DNA of 5,301 nucleotides from an uncultured Kineosporia sp. (GTDB lineage: Bacteria; Actinomycetota; Actinomycetes; Actinomycetales; Kineosporiaceae). Position 1 is the stretch's first letter. Every line of letters starts with the position of its first letter. Below the pieces are notes generated by a model that did not search any database, had not been told where the DNA came from, and worked only from the letters and a program-made list of their open reading frames with translations. Both the position numbers and the translations under genes were made by a program. Below are positions 1-4,840 of the stretch, one piece after another. Where the stretch lies: contig CALMAR010000306.1 of assembly GCA_937859855.1 (NCBI GenBank), forward strand, positions 10,721-16,021. The letters are read 5' to 3'.

Positions 1-261
1 CAGCAGCTCGGAGATCAGCAGGCCGATCCCCCATTTCCGATCAACTGTCCAGAATCTCCAGATGCTGGCCGTGGCGATACCGAGGGACACGAGCAGCAGC
101 AGCAGGGGAAAGCGAGTGAGCACCAGCGGAACGATCAGCACAACCCCGACCAGGATCACCCAGTTGAACAGCTCAGTGCTGCGCATCCATTCGCCGAACG
201 CGCCGAAGACGTCACGTCCGCGATCGGCGGCGGTCTTCTTCGGCGTCCGCTCGTCTGCCAT
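1..261 (-). CDS. Multi-pass membrane protein of unknown function, N-terminal part (cut by window edge)
   Basis: An open frame runs without a stop from position 264 to the left edge (88 codons), so the protein is incomplete. Two ATG codons stand in tandem (264 and 261). A perfect AGGAGG at 268-273 lies 6 nt from the second and only 3 nt from the first, so I chose 261. The first ~33 residues are polar and charged (Lys, Arg, Asp, Glu), suggesting a cytoplasmic N-terminus. Two hydrophobic stretches follow, at about residues 35-50 and 52-68, then a charged turn (TVDRKWG) and the start of a third. The gene begins 50 bases after the Rieske oxygenase stop on the same strand, so it is probably the third gene of that operon. 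A transporter subunit or integral membrane partner would suit the context, but no family signature is visible. Existence of the gene is fairly sure; function is unknown. Confidence 0.72.
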   Translation of the reverse strand, partial: MADERTPKKTAADRGRDVFGAFGEWMRSTELFNWVILVGVVLIVPLVLTRFPLLLLLVSLGIATASIWRFWTVDRKWGIGLLISELL

Positions 262-311
262 CATCGGCCTCCTGGTGCCTGGCTCCGGATCCATGCTGGC
301 CCATCCGCCCC

Positions 312-1433
312 TCAGTTCGACAGCATCGCACCGGCCCAGCGATGGAATTCGCTGATGTGATGCTCGCTGGGCACCAGCACACCTCCTCGGGCGTAGGCTC
401 GCGACGACATCCCCGGCTGGCACGCCTCACAGGCGTCGAAGTCCTGACGATTGACCCGGTCGAACAACTCGACCGACCGATCGAGATCGGCTCCCGAATC
501 GAGCACGTCCTGGGTGTACAACCAGTCGCACTCGACCAGCGTGCGGTCAGCGGCCAGCGGATACATCCGGTGGAAGATCACGTGGTCGGGAACCAGGTTG
601 ATGAACACCTGCGGTTTCACCGTGATCGCGTAGTACTTGCGATCGTGATCTTGGCCGATCGTCGGAATGGGCGCCACCCCGGGCGAGCCGTCAACGGTGA
701 AACCCTGGATCTGCTCACCAAAGGCCGCCCCATGCCCGACGTAGTACTGCGCCGCATAACCGCCGGCGAACTCGGGCAGCACCTCGGTCAGCTCGGGGTG
801 AATCGTGGCGCAGTGATAGCACTCCATGAAGTTCTCGATGATCAGCTTCCAGTTGGCGGCCACGTCGTACCGGATCCGCCGCCCCACCCGGAGCGACTCC
901 ACCGACCAGGCGCCGATATCGTCCTCGCCTCCCAGCCGCTGGGTCGCGGCACCGATCACGGTCTCCTCGAAGGACGGCGGATCAGCGGCCAGGCAAACCC
1001 AGGCGTATCCCAGCCACTCCCTCAACTGGACGCCGATGAGCCCGAACGCGGTACGGTCGATGTCCTGCATCCGGGCCAGGTTGGGTGCCGCCACCAGAGC
1101 GCCGTCCAGGCCGTAAGTCCATGCGTGGTAACCGCATTGGATGTTCCGCCGAACCTCTCCGGCTTCGTCTTCACACAGCCGCGAACCCCGGTGGCGGCAG
1201 ACATTGAGGAACGCCCGCAGCGCCTGGTCCCGGCCCCGGACCACGATCACCGATTCCCGGCCGACCTGTTTGGTGGCGAAACGGCCGGGCCGGTCCAGCT
1301 CGTCGGCCCGGGCCACGGCGAACCACATCGACTCGAAGATTCGCTCCTGTTCGAGAGCGAACTGGTCCTCATCGGTATAGGCGCGGCCGGGAAGGGTCGC
1401 GACCAGGCTGGGCGGCAGTGTGGTGCTGGTCAT
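312..1433 (-). CDS. Rieske non-heme iron oxygenase, quaternary-amine N-demethylase type (GbcA/CntA-like)
   Basis: Catalytic alpha subunit of 373 residues, the usual length for this class. The Rieske [2Fe-2S] site is C79-x-H81 ... C100-x2-H103, with 18 residues between the pairs. The mononuclear iron site lies in NWKLIIENFMECYHCATIHP: H207 and H212 are ligands and D331 (in RQDFDACEACQ) is the likely third. E204 occupies the bridging position, where ring-hydroxylating dioxygenases usually have Asp; Glu here is known from carnitine oxygenase CntA and its relatives. The family uses O2 and electrons to N-demethylate glycine betaine or stachydrine, releasing formaldehyde, or to cleave carnitine. 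The exact substrate here cannot be read from sequence; glycine betaine is favoured because a betaine aldehyde dehydrogenase lies nearby. Start at 1433 is fixed by AAGGAG 6 nt upstream. The gene starts 11 nt after the ferredoxin stop, so translation is probably coupled. Soluble and cytoplasmic. Confidence 0.93.
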   Translation of the reverse strand: MTSTTLPPSLVATLPGRAYTDEDQFALEQERIFESMWFAVARADELDRPGRFATKQVGRESVIVVRGRDQALRAFLNVCRHRGSRLCEDEAGEVRRNIQCGYHAWTYGLDGALVAAPNLARMQDIDRTAFGLIGVQLREWLGYAWVCLAADPPSFEETVIGAATQRLGGEDDIGAWSVESLRVGRRIRYDVAANWKLIIENFMECYHCATIHPELTEVLPEFAGGYAAQYYVGHGAAFGEQIQGFTVDGSPGVAPIPTIGQDHDRKYYAITVKPQVFINLVPDHVIFHRMYPLAADRTLVECDWLYTQDVLDSGADLDRSVELFDRVNRQDFDACEACQPGMSSRAYARGGVLVPSEHHISEFHRWAGAMLSN

Positions 1434-1447
1434 GGGTCACTCCTTCA
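1434..1447 (-). promoter_or_regulatory. Shine-Dalgarno overlapping the ferredoxin stop codon (translational coupling)
   Basis: On the minus strand the ferredoxin ends TGA, and the sequence AAGGAG for the oxygenase begins inside that stop codon, six bases before the oxygenase ATG. A ribosome terminating on the ferredoxin is therefore already at the oxygenase start, which favours balanced production of the two proteins. Confidence 0.75.
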
Positions 1448-1774
1448 GTCCGTTGCGGGCTGAGCGGGCTGGATCAGGAAGACCACTCCATCGTGGATCT
1501 CGATCGGATGGGTGCGCACGCCGATCTTGGCCGGTGGACCGGTCGGTGCTCCGGTGCGCAGATCGAAACATGAGGCATGCAGGGGGCATTCGACCACGCC
1601 GCCGTCCAGGAAGCCGTCGGCCAGCGAAGCGTCCTGATGGGTGCAGGTGTCGTCGATGGCCAGGAACTCGCCGTCCACATTGAAGACGGCGACGGCGTCC
1701 CCGGCCCACGGCGGCCGCTCGACCCGGATGGCCTCACCGGCGGCCAGGTCCGTGACCTCGCAGACTCTGATCAC
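1445..1774 (-). CDS. Rieske-type [2Fe-2S] ferredoxin, oxygenase electron carrier
   Basis: This 109-residue protein matches the length of BphF-type ferredoxins of multicomponent oxygenases. The cluster motif is C44-T-H46, then 16 residues, then C63-P-L-H66, followed by the typical SCFDLRTG strand. It has no signal peptide or membrane segment, so it is cytoplasmic, unlike the Rieske proteins of cytochrome bc complexes. It should carry single electrons from a reductase, not in this window, to the Rieske cluster of the oxygenase encoded directly downstream. The start is GTG at 1774 with GAGAGGG five bases upstream. It is the first gene of the operon, transcribed divergently from the IclR regulator. 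A similar small Rieske protein can also be the NirD subunit of nitrite reductase, but no NirB is present and the oxygenase neighbour decides against that. Confidence 0.93.
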   Translation of the reverse strand: MIRVCEVTDLAAGEAIRVERPPWAGDAVAVFNVDGEFLAIDDTCTHQDASLADGFLDGGVVECPLHASCFDLRTGAPTGPPAKIGVRTHPIEIHDGVVFLIQPAQPATD

Positions 1775-1784
1775 GAAACCCTCT

Positions 1785-1828
1785 CGCTGTTGCGCAATAC
1801 AAAACTCGTCGTTCTATCCGCAACAGCG
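1785..1828. promoter_or_regulatory. Perfect 10-bp inverted repeat, candidate operator of the oxygenase operon
   Basis: CGCTGTTGCG at 1785-1794 and its exact reverse complement CGCAACAGCG at 1819-1828 are separated by 24 bp. The arm centres are 34 bp apart, about three helical turns, so two bound dimers would sit on nearly the same face. The left arm also contains most of the self-complementary TTGCGCAA (1790-1797). The arms bracket the predicted operon promoter. The divergent IclR-family gene makes its product the obvious candidate ligand. If the region were transcribed from further upstream, the arms could instead form an RNA stem ending at the ferredoxin ribosome binding site. Confidence 0.55.
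1796..1823 (-). promoter_or_regulatory. Candidate promoter of the ferredoxin-oxygenase operon
   Basis: On the minus strand, TTGCGG (1818-1823) as -35 and TGTATT (1796-1801) as -10 are separated by 16 bp. This predicts a transcript start near 1789, some 15 nt before the GTG start. The -35 matches consensus only in its TTG, and the -10 at four of six bases, so this is a weak but well-placed call. The -35 lies inside the right arm of the inverted repeat and the predicted start lies inside the left arm, which would suit repression by a bound regulator. Confidence 0.35.
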
Positions 1829-1888
1829 TGCGGGAGGTGCGCCGAGCCCGTCAAGCCGCGACATGACCGGCGACGGGTGGTCCTCCAG

Positions 1889-1900
1889 CCGGGCGCCCGG
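1889..1900. promoter_or_regulatory. 12-bp perfect palindrome in the divergent intergenic region
   Basis: CCGGGCGCCCGG is fully self-complementary and lies 63 bp upstream of the IclR start. It could be a dimer-binding site, but short GC palindromes arise readily in DNA of this composition, so the call is tentative. Confidence 0.25.
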
Positions 1901-1909
1901 GTGAAGGCC

Positions 1910-1937
1910 TGCCTGGTGACTGCCTGGTGACCGCCTG
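1910..1937. repeat. Two perfect 11-bp tandem repeats plus a partial third
   Basis: TGCCTGGTGAC occurs at 1910-1920 and again directly at 1921-1931, followed by a partial copy (CGCCTG, 1932-1937). The 11-bp period is about one helical turn. The second copy overlaps the -35 proposed for the IclR gene, so the array could be an autoregulatory site. It may equally be a chance slippage duplication. Confidence 0.45.
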
Positions 1938-1963
1938 CCGCGGGTCGCCCTAAAGTTCGGCTA
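1927..1963 (+). promoter_or_regulatory. Candidate promoter giving a leaderless IclR mRNA
   Basis: GTGACC (1927-1932) as -35 and TAAAGT (1951-1956) as -10 are separated by 18 bp; each matches four of six consensus bases. Six bases separate the -10 from the ATG at 1963, which puts the transcript start on or next to the A of the start codon. No Shine-Dalgarno is visible before this ATG. Both facts fit the leaderless transcripts that are common in actinobacteria. Confidence 0.4.
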
Positions 1964-2790
1964 TGGCAGAGTCGGCCGCCCAGCGGCGCGTGGCCAGTCC
2001 CGGACCAATCGGATCATCCACCCAGGTCCAATCGGTCGACCGGGCGCTCGGCATCCTTGATCTGCTCGCCGCCCACGGTGACATGGGCGTCACGGAGCTC
2101 GCCGCCGCTCTGGGGGTGCACAAGTCGACCGCGTTCCGACTGGTCAGCGCGCTGGAGCCGCGACGGCTGGTGGAGCAGGCGGGCGACCGCGGCAAGTACC
2201 GGCTCGGCCTGGGCATCCTCCGCCTGGCCGCGGCGACGACTGGGCAGCTGGAGCTGAGCCGCGAGGGCCGCGACATCTGCGAACGGCTGGCCAGGGACTG
2301 CAACGAGACGGTCAACCTGGCGATCCTGGATGACGGGGCAGCGGTCAACATCCTTCAGGAGATGGGTGGGACGTCAGTGGCGAGCCGGGACTGGATCGGC
2401 CGCCGGACGCCCCTGCACGCCACGTCCAGCGGCAAGGTGCTGCTCGCGTTCGGGCCGGAAGGACTGCTGGAAACGGTTCTGCAGGCCGGACTCGCATCGT
2501 TCACCGAGCGGACCATCGTCGAGGCCCGGACCCTGAGCACGGAACTGGACCGCGTGCGGCGGGCCGGCTGGGCCGGCACCGACGGGGAGCTGGAGATCGG
2601 CCTGACCGCGCTTGCGGCACCGGTCCGGGACGGTAGCGGCCGGGTGATGGCCGCAATCTCGATCTCCGCGCCCAGCTACCGGATGCCGCCTGCGGCCCGG
2701 GCCGGGCTGGTCACCGGGTTGCTCACCGCCGCACGGGAACTCAGCCTCCGGATGGGCTCGAGTGTCCGGCTGCTGCGCCCCCAGGGCTGA
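1963..2790 (+). CDS. IclR-family transcriptional regulator
   Basis: A 275-residue protein of typical IclR layout. Residues 1-21 are a polar, probably flexible lead. A winged helix-turn-helix follows at about 23-85: SVDRALGILDLLAAHGD, then GVTELAAALGVHKSTAFRLV, then a wing ending GKYRLG. The effector-binding domain spans about 96-265 and carries the family hallmark PLHATSSGKVLLA (150-162) and the late strands GLTALAAPV (213-221). The Cys often found just before AAPV is absent here (Leu). IclR proteins bind DNA as dimers or tetramers and respond to small catabolic ligands, acting as repressors or activators. Its divergent position, 188 bp from the ferredoxin-oxygenase operon, suggests that it controls that operon and perhaps itself. 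The ATG is preceded by a -10-like box instead of a ribosome binding site. The ligand is unknown; a betaine or demethylation product is an inference from context. Confidence 0.93.
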   Translation: MAESAAQRRVASPGPIGSSTQVQSVDRALGILDLLAAHGDMGVTELAAALGVHKSTAFRLVSALEPRRLVEQAGDRGKYRLGLGILRLAAATTGQLELSREGRDICERLARDCNETVNLAILDDGAAVNILQEMGGTSVASRDWIGRRTPLHATSSGKVLLAFGPEGLLETVLQAGLASFTERTIVEARTLSTELDRVRRAGWAGTDGELEIGLTALAAPVRDGSGRVMAAISISAPSYRMPPAARAGLVTGLLTAARELSLRMGSSVRLLRPQG

Positions 2791-2804
2791 CGTCCGCGGT
2801 CAGC
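2786..2804. terminator. Short hairpin across both stop codons of convergent genes
   Basis: GCTGAC (2786-2791) pairs exactly with GTCAGC (2799-2804) around a 7-base loop. The stem contains the TGA of the IclR gene on one side and the TGA of the DUF805 gene on the other, whose coding regions are only 9 bp apart. There is no T-tract on either strand, so it is not a classic intrinsic terminator; it may act as a weak bidirectional one. Confidence 0.3.
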
Positions 2805-3429
2805 GCGGCTCGTAGCCTTCGGACTGCCCGTGCCCCTCGGGCTGGCCGTACTCTCCGGGCTGCCCGTAACCGCCGGGCTGCCCGTAACCGCCGGGCTGCC
2901 CGTAACCGCCGGGCTGCCCGTAACCTCCCGGCTGCCCGTAACCGCCGGGCTGCCCGTAACCTCCCGGCTGCCCGTAGCCGCTGCCGGGACCGTAGCCGCC
3001 CGGCTGGCCGTAACCCATCTGGTCGCCGTAACCGCCCGGCCGGTCAAGGCCGCCGCCCAAGCCCTTCGGGTCGGGCCCGAACCGGTTGGGGGCGTGCTGC
3101 CCGTCGGTGCAGACCCAGATCAGCAGGATGATCGCGCCGATCAGCGGGATCAGGCTGAGAAACAGCCACCAGCCGGAGCGGTCGGTGTCGTGCAGACGAC
3201 GCACCGCCACCGCGAGTCCGGGAATGAGCAGCGCCAGGCTGGTCAGGGCCTGCAGCGCGCCCCACGGCCCCACCGTCGAGTTCGTGCTGACTATCCGGTC
3301 GATGATTGAGGCGACCAGCGAGACGAGGAAGTTGAACAGCACGAAGTACCAGTACTCGGAGCGGCGAGCCCGGCCGCTGAAGTTCGCATACTGCGTAAGA
3401 GCACTCTTAACAGCGTCCGGGAACGACAC
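2800..3429 (-). CDS. DUF805 family membrane protein with GYGQPG-repeat C-terminal tail
   Basis: With GTG at 3429 as start the protein has 209 residues. This start has AAGGGG six bases upstream and places the DUF805 block near the N-terminus, as is usual; the frame stays open upstream to 3501, but that extension looks unlike the family. Residues 1-122 show the DUF805 (YhaH-like) pattern: [14 protein letters not shown] (14-27), a membrane helix at about 28-45, a second at 59-76, [12 protein letters not shown] (77-88), a third helix at 89-106, and the closing NRFGPDPK (115-122). The remaining 87 residues are a Gly/Tyr/Gln/Pro low-complexity tail with seven consecutive GYGQPG units, framed by degenerate ones and ending in a Glu-rich piece. 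The function of the family is unknown; it sits in the inner membrane, and the tail is probably cytoplasmic or flexible. It is convergent with the IclR gene and unrelated to it by content. Confidence 0.9.
   Translation of the reverse strand: MSFPDAVKSALTQYANFSGRARRSEYWYFVLFNFLVSLVASIIDRIVSTNSTVGPWGALQALTSLALLIPGLAVAVRRLHDTDRSGWWLFLSLIPLIGAIILLIWVCTDGQHAPNRFGPDPKGLGGGLDRPGGYGDQMGYGQPGGYGPGSGYGQPGGYGQPGGYGQPGGYGQPGGYGQPGGYGQPGGYGQPGEYGQPEGHGQSEGYEPR
2821..3036. repeat. 18-bp tandem repeat array inside the DUF805 gene
   Basis: Twelve consecutive 18-bp units, each encoding one six-residue tail unit on the minus strand. Units at 2857-2874, 2875-2892 and 2893-2910 are identical at every base. Units at 2911-2946 and 2947-2982 form a 36-bp two-unit repeat differing at only two positions. 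Units at both ends (2821-2856 and 2983-3036) are degenerate. The near-identity of the core, including silent sites, points to recent expansion by slippage or unequal exchange. Unit number may vary between strains without shifting the frame. Confidence 0.9.
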
Positions 3430-3466
3430 GAACCACCCCTTATTCGAATGACCTGGGAGAAGGCTG

Positions 3467-3494
3467 AACGTACACCAGCAGTCAAGAGGTTCAA
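3467..3494 (-). promoter_or_regulatory. Candidate promoter for the DUF805 gene
   Basis: On the minus strand, TTGAAC (3489-3494) and TACGTT (3467-3472) are separated by 16 bp and lie about 40 bp before the GTG start. The -10 fits the loose actinobacterial TANNNT pattern and the -35 matches four of six. A second -35-like TTGACT (3480-3485) has no matching -10. If this promoter is used, the upstream frame extension to 3501 cannot be translated. Confidence 0.3.
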
Positions 3495-3501
3495 GATTCA
3501 A

Positions 3502-3654
3502 TCGCCGAAGGCGGGCAGCGGTCCACCTTGGTCAGGATTCGAGAAGCGCCGCAGTTGTGCGCAGGCCTAGCCTTTCGATGGACGGACGGCATCCGCCGGC
3601 CCCGAAGGCCTCGAGAAGGGCCGACCCCTGAGCCTCGACGAAGGAGCCCCGAGA
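3502..3654. other. Divergent intergenic region between DUF805 and DUF1801 genes
   Basis: About 150 bp that, together with the upstream frame extension to 3429, must hold promoters for both flanking genes. I found no convincing -35/-10 pair for the plus-strand gene. The only clear signal is its ribosome binding site AAGGAG (3641-3646), eight bases before the ATG. Confidence 0.4.
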
Positions 3655-4104
3655 ATGCCCGCGAAGAATTCCCCGGCCACATCTGACGGCTTCAGCGCGC
3701 AGGAGCGCGCGGCGATGAAGGAACGCGCCGCCGAACTGCGCGCCGAGGGCAAGAAGGGCGCCAAGAAGGCCGACGGCCTGCAGGCGGTCCTCGACCGGAT
3801 AGCCGAGATGGCCCCGGAGGATCGCGCCCTGGCCGAACGCGTGCACGTGACGGTGACCTCGACCGCCCCCGAGTTGGTACCGAAGACCTGGTACGGGATG
3901 CCCGCCTACGCCAATGCGGACGGCAAGATCGTCGTCTTCTTCCAGGACTCGGGGAAGTTCAACTACCGGTACTCGACCCTGGGCTTCCAGGAAGCGGCGA
4001 ACCTCGACGACGGCGACCTGTGGCCGGTGTCGTACGCGCTCCAGCAGTGGAGTCCCGGGGTGGAGAAGAGGGTGGCCGACCTGATCGAGGCCGCGATCGG
4101 CTGA
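3655..4104 (+). CDS. Small DUF1801 (YdhG-like) family protein
   Basis: A 149-residue soluble protein. Residues 10-60 form a charged, helix-prone segment rich in Ala, Lys, Glu and Arg (FSAQERAAMKERAAEL and KADGLQAVLDRIAEM). The conserved core follows: PKTWYGMPAY (76-85), KIVVFFQDSGKFNYRYSTLGF (91-111) and LDDGDLWPVSYAL (117-129), which I recognise as the DUF1801/YdhG-like pattern common in actinobacteria. Some relatives are annotated as iron chaperones by similarity to frataxin-like folds, but no metal ligands stand out here, so I do not assign that role. The start is set by AAGGAG eight bases upstream. It appears to be a single-gene unit: the DUF805 gene diverges and the helical protein gene converges. 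Recognition of the family is confident; the role is unknown. Confidence 0.88.
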   Translation: MPAKNSPATSDGFSAQERAAMKERAAELRAEGKKGAKKADGLQAVLDRIAEMAPEDRALAERVHVTVTSTAPELVPKTWYGMPAYANADGKIVVFFQDSGKFNYRYSTLGFQEAANLDDGDLWPVSYALQQWSPGVEKRVADLIEAAIG

Positions 4105-4145
4105 CCCACGGCAAGGGCCAGCCGGCATCGAGCAGCGGATTCCCT

Positions 4146-4165
4146 CCGGGCGGCACGCCGCCGGG
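4146..4165. terminator. GC-rich hairpin between convergent genes
   Basis: GGCGG (4149-4153) pairs with CCGCC (4158-4162) around the four-base loop CACG, and the stem extends by two more pairs past a single G-G mismatch. It lies between the DUF1801 stop (4104) and the end of the convergent helical-protein gene (4172). It lacks a T-tract, so it is a candidate bidirectional terminator only. Confidence 0.3.
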
Positions 4166-4171
4166 CCGGCG

Positions 4172-4753
4172 TCATTCTGGTTCGGCGCTGGCCTCTTCGA
4201 TCTCGCGTTCGCCGCGCTTGCGCATCCGGCTGGCTCCAGGCAATCCGGCGATCCGGGTCTCGACATCGGTCATGACCGGCTCCAGGCGCTCGACCACGGT
4301 GAGAATGTTGCGCACAGCCGGGATGGCGGCCTCCATCTCGCGCAACACCGGCATCAGGCTGGCCAGCTCGTCGATCAGCGGCAGTCCGCGCCTGATCAGC
4401 GTCGCGACGTCCCCGGGCAGCGCGGCAGGCAGGCTGACCACTGCCTGCAGCAGTGGCTCGCTGGCGTCCATCAGTGCTGCGGCGCGGGCCGCGATGCCAC
4501 CGGCCAGGCCGGTCACCATCTCCGCCTCGGACCGGACCACGTCGGCCTTGACCGTGACCTGCTCGACCATCACCGTCACCTCACCGGCCTGTCCGAGCAA
4601 CGCCTCGGCCGCGGTGAGCGCCAACTCCATCCGGGCGATCAGAGCGGGTACCCGTTCGGCCGCGTCGGCCAGCCCGGTGATCACACGGACAGCACGGTCG
4701 ATGCCCCGGCTGACCGAGAACCCCACCGCAGTGACTGAACGGGCAACATCCAC
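4172..4753 (-). CDS. All-helical amphipathic actinobacterial protein of unknown function
   Basis: A 193-residue protein built almost wholly of predicted helix with regular hydrophobic spacing and many Ala, Leu, Val and Glu. Residues 1-95 resemble a long coiled-coil-like stretch. Residues 100-168 contain evenly spaced LP and leucine positions (LPLIDELASLMPVLREMEAA, then VRNILTVVERLEPV). A short link, AGLPGASRMRKRGE (169-182), leads to an acidic tail. The later part matches a family I know from actinobacterial genomes, often mislabelled as ribulose bisphosphate carboxylase large subunit; nothing of RuBisCO is present. No signal peptide or clear membrane span is seen; surface association with lipid or a partner is a guess. 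The start is GTG at 4753, because an in-frame TAA lies nine bases upstream. No good ribosome binding site precedes it; a TAACGT box six bases upstream suggests a leaderless transcript. The preceding dehydrogenase gene ends 87 bp away on the same strand. Confidence 0.85.
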   Translation of the reverse strand: MDVARSVTAVGFSVSRGIDRAVRVITGLADAAERVPALIARMELALTAAEALLGQAGEVTVMVEQVTVKADVVRSEAEMVTGLAGGIAARAAALMDASEPLLQAVVSLPAALPGDVATLIRRGLPLIDELASLMPVLREMEAAIPAVRNILTVVERLEPVMTDVETRIAGLPGASRMRKRGEREIEEASAEPE

Positions 4754-4759
4754 CCGCTG

Positions 4760-4765
4760 ACGTTA
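4760..4765 (-). promoter_or_regulatory. Candidate -10 box for a leaderless transcript of the helical-protein gene
   Basis: TAACGT on the minus strand fits TANNNT and ends six bases before the GTG at 4753, which would place the transcript start on that GTG. It overlaps the in-frame TAA that limits the reading frame. No recognisable -35 lies 16-18 bp upstream, and this lowers confidence. Confidence 0.35.
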
Positions 4766-4825
4766 GCCGCCGAACCGCTTCTCCACCCGCGCACGCGCAT
4801 CAGCCGGTACACCGGTCTGGCCGAG

Positions 4826-4840
4826 CGCCCGGTGAGGGCG
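4826..4840. terminator. Perfect hairpin immediately after the aldehyde dehydrogenase stop
   Basis: CGCCC (4826-4830), loop GGTGA, GGGCG (4836-4840) forms a perfect five-pair stem directly abutting the dehydrogenase stop codon at 4841-4843. A further imperfect inverted element, CCGGT/ACCGG, follows at 4804-4815. No T-tract is present. It could end the dehydrogenase transcript or protect its 3' end. Confidence 0.35.

Noticed and set aside
342..1463. A 373-codon plus-strand open frame almost exactly opposite the oxygenase gene.
   Set aside because: It is a mirror frame produced by GC-rich codon bias; it shows no family motif, while the minus strand carries a complete Rieske oxygenase with all ligands.
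1577..1930. Plus-strand frame running from opposite the ferredoxin into the divergent gap.
   Set aside because: No domain, mostly antisense to a certain gene, and it would occupy the control region.
2857..2982. Possible CRISPR array.
   Set aside because: The 18-bp units abut directly with no spacers and are in frame within a coding sequence.
2830..3309. Plus-strand frame with LPVTAG-type repeats, superficially like a sortase or cell-wall repeat protein.
   Set aside because: The repeats are only the complement of the GYGQPG tail, and the rest lies opposite the conserved DUF805 domain.
3430..3501. 24-codon N-terminal extension of the DUF805 protein (start at 3501).
   Set aside because: The extension has no family similarity and no ribosome site, and it crosses the likely promoter; GTG at 3429 has a good ribosome site and gives the usual DUF805 N-terminus.
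3532..4266. Long minus-strand frame opposite the DUF1801 gene.
   Set aside because: No recognisable domain, and it would overlap a well-supported gene with a good ribosome binding site on the other strand.
4020..4760. Ser/Thr/Arg-rich plus-strand frame opposite the helical-protein gene.
   Set aside because: Low-complexity composition typical of a shadow frame; the opposite strand encodes a family-like protein.
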